Of a DNA stretch of 64,000 nucleotides, positions 45,368 through 57,483 are shown piece after piece. A program made the translations under genes and the position numbers. How positions within the stretch are numbered: position 1 is the first letter of the stretch; the number at the start of each line of letters is the position of its first letter. The notes beneath the pieces were generated by a model. The model was given only the letters and a program-made list of their open reading frames with translations, ran no database searches and was not told the DNA's origin. Source of the stretch: Ochotona curzoniae (Eukaryota > Chordata > Mammalia > Lagomorpha > Ochotonidae); NCBI RefSeq assembly GCF_017591425.1, contig NW_024467106.1, positions 28,076,501 to 28,140,500 of the forward strand, read 5' to 3'.

Positions 45368-47389
45368 TCATTTCAGTCTCTTTTGCTGCACAACCCATTT
45401 CTTCTGGTTTAAAGAGTTGCCTTGCTTTCATCTCTTTGAAAGTTACTTCCTAGAGTAAATCATTTTAGAAGGGTTGTTCTTCCTTTCTGGTTTATTTTCT
45501 TTATATCTTGGGGAAATTCTGGAAGATTCCCTGTGCCTTCCCCCATTGCTGTTTGCTTACAACATGGATGAGCTCTCCTTGAACCTTCTCATTGTTGAAT
45601 CTAAAGGCTATTGGGCTCTTCATCTCAAAGACCCATCTGAATGACTGCATGATTAAATGGCCCATGCCCAGGGCTTTGGGAGTCCCTGGGTCCGTGGGTG
45701 TGTCTCATGCATACTCAGAGAGTGCTGACTCCAGAGGTATGTCCTTGCGTCTTGTAGCCTCCTCTGCCTGCAGAGCCTGAAGGCTGCCCAAACCTACCCT
45801 GAGGAAACTGGACATGCACAGCATTTGCTTGTCTTTGGCTCTAATGGACCCACTCCTTCTGAAGGCTGAGAGGCTGCACAGTGAAGGAGGGAGTCCCCAG
45901 AGGCAGGCTTCAACCCCAGCTGTGGCCCAGTGCAGCCCTCATGTGACCACCTGCTCTCCCCTCAGAAGCACATGGCTTTCTCAGGAAGGAGAGCTATGAG
46001 TCAGGCTCCAGGCTGCTTCCCTTGGCACCATACCTTAGCAGAAATTCCTCAAAGTGGTGACATCTCAATGGCACTCTTCCCTACTTTCCAGTTCTGAGAC
46101 AGATCCCCCTCCTATTTTTATTCTCCCTTCATCCTTTCTGTCATTTTCGGGAGGAGGGCGCAGTGGTGGGAGTTGGACATCTGTGCGTGACGTTCCCATC
46201 CTTCTGCAACACTCCACAGTTTGCATGGGTCCCCGGATGTCGTCAGTGTGCAGACATGCGGGTAGCTGATCCCTGGTCTTCTCTGCAAACTGGGCGTCTG
46301 TGTGCAGGACCTTGTGATGACCACTGGTGTGGCTTGCAACGGAGTCTGGTTTCCTCCCACTGCTCTCTCAGGGTAATGTCCTCTTAAGCAAGTCAACAGT
46401 TCTCCTGTCAACCTCAGGGCTGGTCATGGAACACGGGGTGTGTCCCTTGCCAGAGACATGTCCTCTGACACCTACAGCAACATCAACAGACTTTCCCCAC
46501 ATCCTCCCTTCTCTGCCAAAGCAATGACTTTCAAGTAGAGGCAGAAAAAGCCACCTCTGACCACCATGTTCCAACCTCCTGCAGGGGCTTGGGCCCCGCT
46601 GCAGGACCATAGCCACTGCCATTCCGCCCCACATGCCCAGGCCTCCTGCATGAGTCAGTGGCCATGGGTAGCAGGTGGCAGTGGAGAGAGGGGTCTGCCT
46701 GTCCCAGGAACATGGCACATCACACAATTTGCCATGGCAAGTTGCCTGATAGCTGCCTCCCTCCCCTCTGAGAGTCACTGAGTACCATACATCAGCTCCT
46801 TCCAGGGAAGATGGGAAGATGCCTACCACCCCGGTGCCCATGCATCCCCTGGGGCCTTCACAGGGTGCAGGTAAGCATTCTGCTGGTCCCCAGAGCAGGT
46901 GCACCATTCAGTGCTGGTGCCACCACCATCACTTCCCTCCCTTATTGCAACCCCATGAAACTGCCACTCCACCCGTCACACCTCCACCCTTCCTGACTGT
47001 GCCATCTGATCATTGCCATCTTTTGAACCTCAGCCATGGTAGACTCTCAGCATGCAGTATCTTAGTTTGACCTTCTCAGTAGCCTCCAGACAAGCTGTGG
47101 CTCAAGTCTTTGACCCAGGGGAAAATGTCCTGGGCATTGGGGACACTGCCAGGCCATCCAGATCTGGAGCCATCTGAACCCAAGGTCTGTGCTCTCACCT
47201 CCCTCCTATGGCCTCCCTAGAGGGCAGCTAGAAACCCAGGAGCTTTACTGTGAATCTAGACATCTAGGACAGGCATCTACAAGCTGAAACCCCTGAGTTT
47301 GTGCATCAGGTGGTGCTGGGCTTTGGATGCAGCCATTCAGATGCAACTATTTACCTGCATGCCATCTGTGGCTGCTTTTCCATTCCCAA
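45368..47389. other. Single-copy intron, GC rising
   Basis: No confident element. The 179-codon antisense frame at 46368-46907 has no recognisable domain and lies in GC-rich sequence. Confidence 0.4.
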
Positions 47390-47485
47390 GCTTGCTGCAT
47401 CCCCACTAAGTGACCCTGGGCAGCCAACTAAACCTCCCTGAATCTTTGTTGCTCATAAAGTAATCACATCTCTGCCTTTTAGCTA
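47390..47485 (+). repeat. MIR SINE, sense
   Basis: 'actaagtgaccctgggcagccaactaaacctccctgaatctttgttgctcataaagtaatcacatctc' follows the MIR core. Confidence 0.6.
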
Positions 47486-49636
47486 ATTGCCAGGGGCCAG
47501 GAAGAGTGGTGTGATGTGGATGAGGGTTCAGTAAATGAACCCACTGCTGGGCTAGGCTCCCTCACCTACCACGAATGTGTGCAGCCTCCTCCAGTTGTCC
47601 TCTCTGGCTTGCTTTCTGGAACATTCTGCCATTCATGCCCAAGAACCCTTCTCTCTGGAGCAGAGACACAGCATGAGTGTGTTCCATGCCTTCCCTGTGA
47701 ACATGGGGTCCCAAGCACGAAACAGTGCACACCTTGGGCAGATGGGCAGGCTTTCTGCAGGCTCGTTCATTCACTCACACATTCAGCCAGTATTGTCGGA
47801 GCCAGGCCATTTTGTTGGACTCCCACAGTGCCTTCGACAGGGTCCACAGGAGGTCTGGTTGTCCTTAGACCAGAGGCAGTAGGGTAGGGTGACAAGCCAC
47901 GGCAACAACGGTGACGTTGGTGCTTCCAACTTTGGTCCCTTTGGAAAATTCCACTCAGGCTCTGCAGAGTATCTACCTGCTCCCCAACCATTGTAGAAAC
48001 TGCTTAGCTTAGCACTCCTGCAACCCTGCTGCCACACGGGCAGCCTGCTCAGCACTTTGGCGCCACATCCACCCAGGACGCAGTCAGTGCACCTGGCTGC
48101 CAGGACACACTCTCAGCACCTCCATAGGATGGGGCTGGCCCTCTGGGCTCCAGGCAAGGGCAAGGGCAGACTGTCTTGTCTGACCTTGGCAGGGGTGGGG
48201 TGCTGCTGAATGCTCAGCTCCTCTTGGTCTAAGCCACTCCCATGCTGTGTGCTGTGGTAGTAGGGTCTTCAGGCTCTGCAAGACTCCAGCTACAGAAAGC
48301 TCTGGCCTGGAGTGGGTGAGCGGAGGACACAGGCATTCAGAGGGGCCTGCAGAACCCAGAAGGACTTGCTGGAGGAGGACCTGTATGTCATGGGGCTGAG
48401 AGGGTGGACAGGACTGGCTCAGAGGAGAGTAGAGGTCAGGACCCAGAGGTGATGAGCACACGTGCAGCTGATGGTAAAATAGATTAGAAACCCAATGTTA
48501 AAATGTTCAGTTACAAATAATCAGGAACAAAATTGTTTGGAAGATATGCTGTGATGCCAGCTCAGGCCCTGGCAGTAAGTGGATGGCTGCTAAAGAGAGT
48601 GTATCTGGGAGAAAGTATTTGAACAGAACCAAAGAGGCCAACCAGTGCAAATGCAGGCCCAAGGACCGAGAGGCCGCAGCACCCCAATGTGCTCCATCCC
48701 CAAGACCGGGCATGGGGCAGGAGAGAAATATCCTTGGTCTTTTCTTTCTTTTTTCTGCCTGACTCCTTCCAGGGCTTCTCATGGGCCCTCTAATACCTGC
48801 GTCCTGGAATGACTAGACTCACCCAGCATAGAAAGGTCCGCCTCGGAGGAGCTTACATCAGGCTCCTGGTAGCGTCCCCACTGGCCCTGGCTTTTGCTCT
48901 AAGGCCCAGCTGCCCTACTAGCCATGGTGACAGCTCCTCCTCTTCCTCAGGAGAACCCAGATGGGCATCTCACAGTCCTGTCTGCAGCATGCCCCCCAAA
49001 CACACCTCAACCTAAGTTCTCTTAATCCTTCCTGTAGCTCACAGCAGCAGCCAGGAGCAAGGAGGGCTCAGAGCAGCAAGGAGGGCTCAGAGGATAGCAA
49101 CTTTGAATTTTGCACACTCAGGGTGAGTCCTTTAACTCCCTCCCCTGTTTGGGTGGTAGAGGCTCACAATGCCTATCGCTGGCTTCCCGCCAAGTCCTAG
49201 TTTTGTTGTCTTATCTGGGTAACCTCTCTATTTTACTGTTATCCAGTAATCTGGTTAATAATGATGAGTTGCTGCAATGAAAGCACTTAGTCACGAGGAA
49301 GCCTCGGGGTGCTCATGGCTCACTCCCCTCCCCTGTCTTTGCTGAGGGCTGGCCTCTGGAGGCAAAGGGAAAGCCTGCTGCTTGGTGGCATCAAGGGAGC
49401 CTCTTATAATCAGAGGCCGTGGGCTTGGTTCCACTTCCTGAGGCAGCCTCCATGCTGGGCTCATGGAAGAATGAGGGGTATCCCTAAATGGAAGGGATAT
49501 GGAATCCTGGGATATTCTTGATTTAGTCGGGAAGAAGGCCCTGAGCCCAGGGCTATCACAACTGGCCTGGGAATGAGGGAACATGAGCAAACATCAGATA
49601 CTTGGTTGCTTGTTTATTTTTATTTTATGTATCTTT
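47486..49636. other. GC-rich single-copy intron
   Basis: Possible antisense L2 3' terminus at about 47765-47810 ('gttcattcactcacacattcagccagtattg'). A 19-base tandem duplication (AGCAAGGAGGGCTCAG core) lies at about 49057-49092. No gene supported. Confidence 0.4.
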
Positions 49637-49931
49637 AAAGATCTGTTTATTGGGAAGGCAGATTTTACAGAGGAGTGATAGAGAGATCTCCCTTTCACTC
49701 CCCAAATGACTGCAATGACCAGAGCTAAAGTGATTCAAAGCCAGGACCCTCCCCTGGTCCCCCATGTAGATGCAGGGGCCCAAGGACTTGGGCCATCCTC
49801 TGCTGCCTTCTGAGGCCACAAGCAGGGAGCTGGGTCAGAAGTAGAGCAGATAGGACTCAAACTGGTACTCATATAGGATACTCAAGCTTGCAGGTGGAGG
49901 ATTGGCATGTTGAGTCACTGTGCCAGCCCCT
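49637..49931 (-). mobile_element. C-type SINE, antisense (first of a tandem pair)
   Basis: 'aaagatctgtttattgggaaggcagattttac', 'ggcccaaggacttgggccatcctctgctgcc', end GTGCCAGCCCCT at 49931. Confidence 0.9.
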
Positions 49932-50275
49932 GTTTTTTTTTTTTTTTAAGATTTATCTATTTATTTTAAAGTCACAGAGAGAGAAAGGAGAGAGGTAAGC
50001 AGAGAGAGAGAGGGGTTTTTCATCCTCTGTTTCACTCTTTAGATGGCCACAATGGCCAGGGCTTGGCCAGGCTGAAACCAGAAACCAGGAGTTTTTTCCA
50101 GGTCTCCCACATGGGTGCAGGGGTCCAAGTACTTGGACCATCCTCTGCTGCTTTCCCAGGCACATTAGTAGAATGCTGTATTAGAAGCAGGGCAACTGGG
50201 AGTAGAATCAGTGTCAATAAGGGACCCAGCATTGCAGGCAGTTGGCCTTACAGGCTATTGCCACAGCATCTGACT
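49932..50275 (-). mobile_element. C-type SINE, antisense (second of a tandem pair)
   Basis: T-run 49933-49947, then AAGATTTATCTATTTATTTT, 'ccaggtctcccacatgggtgcaggg', 'ccatcctctgctgctttcccaggcac', end 'ccacagcatctgactc'. It abuts the previous copy with no spacer. Confidence 0.9.
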
Positions 50276-50349
50276 CAGCCACAAACTTATGATCCCACAG
50301 GTGTGGAAGTCAGAGGATCAAAATCAGAGGGTCCGGGTCCAGGTCAGGG

Positions 50350-50590
50350 TCAGTGTACCAGTAAGGCTGGTTCCTTCTGAAGGCTCTGGAGAAGAGCTTC
50401 CTGGCCCCTTTCCAGCTTCTAGAAGCTGCTACATTCCTTGGCTCCTAGTGTCTTCCTCCATGTTCAAAGCCAGCAGCAGACACTTCCCACCAGCCCCTCT
50501 GGTTTCTGCTGCTGTCATCACATCTCTGTCATCACCTTCTCTGTCTCCATGGCCTCCCTCTTTCCTCCCTTGGGATTGTGTGGGGTCTCA
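50350..50590 (+). repeat. Possible MaLR-type LTR fragment
   Basis: 'gaaggctctggagaagagcttcctggcccctttccagcttctagaagctgctacattccttggctcctag' matches the middle of an MLT1-like LTR ('ctctaggggagaatccttccttgcctcttccagcttctggtggctgccggcattccttgg'). Confidence 0.5.
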
Positions 50591-51036
50591 GCTTCTTCAA
50601 GCTTATCCACTTGGTCCCATTTTGCAGAGCCCCTTTGTCATGTCGGGTTACAGGTTCCAGGACCTAAACATCCTTGGGGAAGGGACTGTTACTCTATCCA
50701 CCACACTGATGAGCCCCTGGAATTTCTAGAACTGTGGTGTCCTAGCTGATGGGAAGTCTTTGAGTGTTGGGAGTAGTGTTGCTCCACTCCCTTGAAGTTG
50801 GATCTGGAGTGTATTTATCCCCTAAAGCTCAGGCAAAGCAACCTGGGGGCACAGGAAGAGGAAATTGCAGCCTCCATTTTCTGCCCTGCCTTGGAGGGGC
50901 AGCATCTTAGGTGAGTCTGGGGGGCTCAGAGAAACCATTGCTGCACTACTGGGGTCCCTGCTCCCAACTGGCACATGCACCAGCCTTCCTCCAGCAGGTG
51001 CACCCCCACCCCCACCTCACCCCCGTGCCCCAGGCG

Positions 51037-51180
51037 GATGGAACTCCTGGCTCCTGACTTTGACCTAACCCAGCTCTGGCCCGTTGAAGCCATCTGGAGA
51101 AGTAAACTAGCAGATGGAAGATCTCTGTCTCTGCAACTCTGTAATTCTGACTTTCACATGAATAGATCAATCTTTAAAAA
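51037..51180 (+). mobile_element. C-type SINE 3' half, sense
   Basis: 'ggaactcctggctcctgactttgacctaacccagctctggcc', 'gaagccatctggagaagtaaactagcagatgg', 'tctgactttcacatgaatagatcaatc'. The 5' half is absent and C-rich CACCCCCACC sequence lies in its place. Confidence 0.75.
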
Positions 51181-51334
51181 GTGTCCAAGTTCCTACTGCA
51201 AGCATCTGGACAACCTCACAACTCATTAGTGTTGCTTCAACACTTTTAAAACAGGTGAGCATTGGAAATACTCACACACCCCACCCACCTCTGAAACCAC
51301 AGGCATTGTGGGGAAAGGGCGTTCTCTGTAGTAT

Positions 51335-51565
51335 CCCAACTAGCTCTTGCTTGCATACCTCTGATGGTGGGGAGCTCACTGCCTACAAAAGCCTCCTTCT
51401 CTATTACTAGAACGTAGTGTTTGGCTTTGATCCAAAATCTGCTTTCTTAAACCACCTGGCAAGGGGTTCCCCCAGAGCCAGGCACCCCCTCTTCCACGTG
51501 ATAGATCCTCAATGTTTGTAGTCAGACAGAGCTTGTTTCCTCAGTCTACACTTCTCCAGGCTAAT
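51335..51565 (+). repeat. CR1/L3 LINE fragment, sense
   Basis: 'gatggtggggagctcactgcctacaaaagcctccttctctattactagaa', 'ggctttgatccaaaatctgctttc', 'ccccctcttccacgtgatagatcctcaatgtttg', 'cagtctacacttctccaggctaa' follow the L3/CR1 3' consensus in order. This family is very old, so such a readable copy is notable. Confidence 0.65.
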
Positions 51566-51960
51566 TTTTTAATGAGCTTAAATTAATGACAGTTCCTGGG
51601 GAGCATCAGCCCCAGTAAAAGTGACCTGAATTATTCAGATTTGAGTGTTTCAAATGCCTGTTTATCCTCATTAGCATCTTAACTACATCAGTGCCCTCTG
51701 CTTCGAACGAGGCACGTTTTCGCATGTTCCATATTTTAATGGATTTTACTTGAATGAATTGTTTAATCAGGTGAAGACGCATTTCATGAATGAATAGAAG
51801 TAGATCTATAATTACACGCTTCCGTCAGGTAAGAGGAGTGACATTTTGGCACAATTCAGGGCTATATATAGCGGGTGCATTTGAATGATAAAGTAGGTTA
51901 CCTTGGCTTCCATAGGGGAGTTGGGAATTTGCTCCACTCTGGAGTTCATTTCCTAACCTA
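51566..51960. promoter_or_regulatory. Candidate conserved non-coding element with MEF2 site
   Basis: Repeat-free block with TTAATGAGCTTAAATTAATGAC, CTCATTAGC (about 51667-51675), GTTTAATCAGG, GCATTTGAATGAT and a perfect MEF2-type CTATATATAG (51862-51871) that is also a palindrome. It runs directly on from the CR1/L3 fragment. Confidence 0.35.
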
Positions 51961-52559
51961 ATTAGAATTTTCTAAGAGTTGTAAAGTGTGTGTGGTAGGG
52001 TAGGGCCTTGATTCTCTCTGTCTTTCTGGACCCGTGCCTTCTGGATGCTTCCACAGCTGATGCCAGAGCCTCATTAGGGAAGGTGTCTGGACAACTCGGA
52101 GCCACACAAACCCGGCTCGGGGCACTCCCATAGTCTGCCGGTCGGGCTGTGCAGTGGATTCAACTATGACTTCGCTTGTCCTCCCTGCTGATTTGTGTGG
52201 TTTGAACATGTTAACTTGTGCTTGCATCGTCTTGTGTGTTTTTCTGTGTCCTCTCCCTCACCTCCTCTCATGTCCTTCTCCCTCTCTTCCTTTTTTCCAG
52301 TTCTCCCTGGGACACAGTTGGGATCTGGCCTGGGAATAGGGGCCAGAATGGAAGGATCTTTGGGTTAAAAGGAAGGCATATGCAGTAGAGGGGCAGAAGA
52401 GGAATCTCCCTGCAGAATGAGGCATTGACCGGGATCTGGTCACCATGGGGCCTGGTGACTGGTTAAGGCAACCTGTGGCTGCCCAGCCTGGAACACAGCA
52501 CCAGGAGCTCACACAGCTTTAGCCATGCACTGGAATCCCATGGAGAACTTGACTCAAAG
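51961..52559. other. Single-copy intron
   Basis: No element recognised. Confidence 0.35.
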
Positions 52560-52760
52560 ACTTCTGATTAGTTCCAGCCCTGCCTCCCTCCTGTTTCTCA
52601 TATCACTGCAACACCCTCCCCTCCCCTCTGCTTTATGCTCTACACTCAGCCCAACTCTGGCCTTCTGGTAGTTTCTCTGCTTGTAGCTTCCCACTCCAGG
52701 AACCCCGCACATGCCGCTGCTCAGGCTGGCCTCCTTTTCCCTGTTCTTCCCCACTGCTGG
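52560..52760 (+). repeat. L2 LINE fragment, sense
   Basis: 'cctcccctcccctctgctttatgctctacactcagcccaactctggccttctggtagtttctctgcttgtagc' follows L2 ('...ccctctgctctacgctccagccacactggccttcttgctgtttct'). Confidence 0.6.
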
Positions 52761-55156
52761 CCTGGCTCTACCAGCTGCTGTGCTGTCGCCACTCCCAGAA
52801 GTGTGCCCCTGAATGAACTTGAGAGTCTCTGTGTCAGTGAGGACTTACACATGCTCCAGGATGTCGGCTGACTCAAATCTCTCACCTTGACTGGACAGAC
52901 CCAGCATGACTTCACGCAGCACCTGGATAGGGGAGTTGGCAATATCATGAGTGAATACATGTATGCATATATAAGGCTGGTAGGAGCAAACACATGCCAT
53001 TCTGAAAGGTGCAGGGCTCTGGGTGATTGTCCAGAAGGCACAGAAGCCCTGAAGCTGGGCACTGACTGGGCAGGAGCCAAGACCAAGAACCTGGGATCTA
53101 TAAGGATCCCTTGCCAGGTGACAGGGGACTGCCCTCACCAGACCCCTGACCTTGCTTTGCCAGAGAATGGGTGGCTGGAGCACCTGTAGGGCCAGGGAGC
53201 TCACTGACTGCATTGTGGCTAACAGAGAGGGATGGGGTACAGGATTGTGGTAGGAGATGCAGAGACTACCTGGGCTGGACCACAGGACAGTAGAAATGTA
53301 GTCGTTTCCTGGGCTTGAGACTAAAGAGTTCTTGGGAGAGCTGGGTGAGGCTGCAATGTGTGTGATGTGTACTGAGCAGAGGCCCTGAGGGCAAGACCCT
53401 GCAGAGTGAGTGGGTGTAACTGACAGTTGGCCTCCCTGGCTCACCAGGAAACCCACATAGATCCATCTCACATGGGCTCTGTTGTGCCACGCAAGGCACT
53501 ATTCTGAGGTATCTGTTCACCTGTACTTACTCCTGATCCTGTGTGTGCATCCATCCCCCAGCTCTCCATGGGGGATCAACTGTTGTCCCCAGTGCTCAGT
53601 GTGTGGATGGAGGCAGGCACACAGTCAACTGGAGGAATGAGGTCATTGTGATGGCTTCATTGGAGTGACAAGTCCCTGTCACCCTCCTCATCCACAGCCC
53701 CGGGAACCAGCTGCGTAGGAGGCAGAGTGCCAAGGCACTGGTGTCAGCACACAGATGCTTAATGGAACCTGGCAGGATCCTCACTCTACCCAGTCAGAGC
53801 AGGGCTGTCCCACAGCTCCCGGCTTGGGCCAGGACTGTGGTTTCTTCTTGTCTCTTGCCTTCTTGCAGAAAATTGGCAAGTCTGAGTCCAGTGTCACAGT
53901 TCTTGATTTGAATTTTTCTTTCTGAAGCTGCACAGGAACCCGAGAACTTCTACGCTTAGGACGCTGCAGCTAATGTGTCCAAGGCCTCCAGAAAGGGCCC
54001 TTGATCTTGGATGAGCTACACGCTGTCTTCTGGGAATGAGGCACGTTTTCTTGGCTCTGCCCTGGATGAAGCCAAATGACTTTGGCTCCTTGGGGATTTG
54101 TTCTCAGGGAAGGGGCCTGGATTCCCTGCTTTAGAAGCAGAGAGGGATGGGGGTGGCACTGTGGCCCAGTGAGCAAACCTAACACCTACATGCATTGCCA
54201 GCATCCTATAGGCTAGCCAGGAAGCTTTGGTCTTTGGGAGCCACCCCCCAAAACCCCATCTCTCCCCATTGTTTCCTTGTTCATGTTCTTCCTTACCCCT
54301 GCCCACCTGTGTCCACTGCCCTCCCAGTCTTGTTTTCCAGATGAAGATGCAGTTTCTTCTCTGTGCCCACCTGTGTCCCCTGATGTGCCTGTTATTGTCC
54401 ATCTCTCCCCAGCCCTCCCTGCATGCCCAGGAGCTTCCAGCAGATCATACTCCTAGTGGCCATGCAGGCAGATGGGGCTGCATGAGCCACTAGGAGCCAC
54501 CATGAGCTGCAGCCAGGGTACCAGAGGCGTGTGGGGATGAGTGTTGTGTGGAGTGCCCCCTATTCCCTTGGGAATGAATGGTTCCATGAATCTACTTGGA
54601 CAACAGAGATGAATAGAGAAGCTGAACTCATGGCCATGTGCCTGGCACCAGTTCTGATACCCCTGTGATCCCTGCAATTCCATAAAAAAAGAACACTTGT
54701 CAATGTCCATAGCAAGCCCTTTACCTGGACATCATGCCATTCCCCTGTCTGTATGTGGGGGAGGAGCGGGGATGACTCCTTCCCCTTGTCAGCAAACTCA
54801 ACTTTATTATTTCCTTTCCACACTATTGTTCTTTTAAAATGCATTTGTCACAATGATGTCCCGTGTGCCTTCCCTTAAAAGAAAAAAATCCATTAGAATA
54901 CACACCCAATCCCGGAACAGACTCCTCAATGCTGGAATGATGGGTGACAGGCAAGTGGCTGATGGTGCTGACTGTCCTGGTCTGTGGGTCTTGAGTTAGC
55001 CACGTCAGATAGAATCCAGAAGAGACCTTCCAGGAGCAAGCATTGGGCCAGACTCACACCTCAGCTTTCTCATCCATGAATTTATGGAAAGGATGAACAA
55101 TCTCTAGGGCATTTTTGGCTTACTTTGAGTTCTGGCTGCCTTTGAAATATCTTATA
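52761..55156. other. Single-copy intron
   Basis: No confident element. The 208-codon antisense frame near 53.1 kb has no recognisable product or splice signals. Confidence 0.4.
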
Positions 55157-55207
55157 CTTACACATACACACAAACACACACATATGCACATGCATATATA
55201 CACACAA
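55157..55207. repeat. Imperfect (CA)n microsatellite
   Basis: ACACATACACACAAACACAC with ATATGCACATGCATATAT interruptions. Confidence 0.85.
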
Positions 55208-55684
55208 ATTTGAGTCACTGACAGCCTTAATGCCACGCTTTGCATCCAGATGTGATTTCTGCCAACTTGTAGGCACCATAGAGAATTGTCACAACTAGGA
55301 AGGTGTTTCACATCCTCCAGGTTTTTCCTGAGCCTTGTTGAGTCAACAATGCAAGTGCCATATCCAGGTAGGAGAGGGCACATAGCATCCCTAAATGGGG
55401 GTGCCACACAGGCCAAGAGTAGAGCCTGACCTGTGTGCCCCTGGGCTGGTGCACTGAGTCACACTGCCGTCCAACAGGGGCAGGCATTATACCTGTTCTG
55501 TGTCTGATCATTGCAGTTGGTCCCTGCCCTGAGGCCCTACCTGTGTCTAGAAAGGATTTGCCCTGGCAGGAATGAACTCTAATGGCTAAGCAAGCACTTT
55601 GTCAATCTGCCAGTTCCCAATATTCCTCCTCAATAAAGGTAAAAACTAAGGATGGACAAATTTCTCCCTAACTATTCAACTTCC

Positions 55685-56025
55685 TTTTTTGTTTTTAAGA
55701 TTTATTTATTTTAAAGGTAGACTTACAGGAGAGAAAGAGAAGGAGCAACACATGGAGAGAAAGATCTTTTATCCATTGGCACTCTCCATAAGGGACCACA
55801 ATGGCCGGAGCTTGGCCAGTCCAAAGCCAGGAGCCAGGAGTTTCTTCTGAGTATCCAATATGGGTGCTGGGGACCCAAGGACTTGGGCTTTCCTCTGCTG
55901 CTTTCGCAAGCCATAATCTGGGAGCTGGATTAGAAAGTGGAGCATCCAAAACTTGAACCACGGCCCATATGGGATGCTGGCACCACAGGAGGCAGCTTTA
56001 CTATCTATGTCACAGCACTGGCCCT
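55685..56025 (-). mobile_element. C-type SINE, antisense
   Basis: TTTTTTGTTTTTAAGATTTATTTATT start, 'cacaatggccggagcttggccag', 'gcccatatgggatgctggcacc', end CACTGGCCCT. Confidence 0.92.
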
Positions 56026-56294
56026 GAACTGTTTAGTTTGTTTGTTTGTTGTTTTTTACAAAGCATTTCAGGCATTCAGAGGAGTACGCACTCAGGCCCT
56101 GCTGGCCAGAAATCATACATGTCCATGTCTGTGTCCTTTTAAAGAAATAAGAAATGGCGGCTCCTGTTGGAGCTTCCCAGTGACTGTAATGTGCCATTTA
56201 GGGCCAGATGATTCCAAACACTTGTATGTGCCTTTTATTGGCTGACTACAGAAACATGAAGTGCATGTTTGTATTGTGTTCAAACACATGAAGC

Positions 56295-56629
56295 ATGAAA
56301 GTGATCATTGTGGCCATTTTTAAGTGCACAGCTCAGCTCATTAACACATTTACAGTGTTGCACAACTATCACCACCGTCCATTTCCACAACTTTCGGTCA
56401 GCTCAAACTGAAACTTTCCATCCTCTAGCCACTGGCTCCCTAGCTCCTAGAGACCATTGTTCAACTCTCCATCTGCTCTGGCTACCTCATGCAACTGGGA
56501 TCCTGCTCCATTTGTCCTGTTGGGTCCAGCTTATTTCACAGAGTACAATGTATGGCATATATCAAGGAATTTCATTCTTTTTTTAAGGTTGGACAGCATT
56601 TTATTGTATGTCTGCAGTGTAATTCTTTT
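56295..56629 (-). mobile_element. Ancient L1 3' region, antisense, left part
   Basis: 'ttgcacaactatcaccaccgtccatttccacaactttc', 'gctcctagagaccattgttcaactctcc', 'aaggttggacagcattttattgtatg' follow antisense L1. It continues after the SINE at 56926. Confidence 0.65.
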
Positions 56630-56925
56630 AAAGACATTTGCTTGAAAAACAGAGTGACAGAAAGAGGCAGAGACAAGGCGATCTTCCAGCTATTGGTTCA
56701 CTCCCCTACATAGTTCCAACAGGTTGATTTAAGCCAAGTCAAATTTCGAAGCCGGCAACCAGCTCTACCACATAGGTGGCAGGGGCCAAGTAATTGAACC
56801 ATCACCTACTGCCTTCCCAGGCACATTAGCAAGGAGCTGTACTGGAAGTGGAGCAGCAGCGCACTCAGATATGGAATGCTGTGTCACAAATGGCAGCTTA
56901 ATTCAGTGCACCACAGTGCTATCCC
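56630..56925 (-). mobile_element. C-type SINE, antisense, inserted in L1
   Basis: 'aaagacatttgcttgaaaaacagagtgac', 'ccatcacctactgccttcccaggcacattagcaagg', end CAGTGCTATCCCT. Diverged. Confidence 0.82.
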
Positions 56926-57045
56926 TATGCCAGTGCTTATCTGTCTTCCTTTTGGCTAACATGAATACTAATGGTGCTATGGATGAGGATGTATATCTGC
57001 TCAAGTTTCTTTTCTTTTAGGTATGCAAGTATATTTCAGAAAGGT
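56926..57045 (-). mobile_element. Ancient L1, antisense, right part
   Basis: 'ttccttttggctaacatgaatactaatggtgctatggatgaggatgtatatctgctcaagtttcttttcttttaggtatgc' continues the L1 from 56629 ('ttttggctattgtgaataatgctgctatgaac'). Confidence 0.6.
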
Positions 57046-57357
57046 TATAGAAAACAGTATTATAGAAAAGTTTACTTGGACTGGGTTGGAGACAGATAAG
57101 CCTGCCTCCCACAAACCCCTGGACATTCTTCGTGAACATCTGCCCTATCTTGCCTTCCCCTGTCCATCCATCAAATGCAGGGTAAGACTGAAGGGACAAT
57201 CTCAAAGGTCCCATGGTCCCACAGAGCCTCCTAGTTTGTAAACAGCAAATCCCCTTGTGATGTCAGTAGAGTGGGGAGCTGCTTCCCAGGATGGCCTCTC
57301 TGAGCCTGCCCTTCCAGTGCCTGCCAGCCCACCCATTCTCTGCCTTCTTTCTACTGA

Positions 57358-57483
<126 letters not shown>

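Noticed and set aside
46868..46877. CAG|GTAAGC, possible recursive splice site
   Set aside because: No adequate polypyrimidine tract upstream (ccttcacagggtgcag).
46368..46907. 179-codon antisense frame
   Set aside because: No domain, no conserved motif, GC-rich background.
52845..53471. 208-codon antisense open frame, the longest in the window
   Set aside because: No protein family resemblance and low-complexity-free but random-looking composition; overlapping frames exist on the other strand too.
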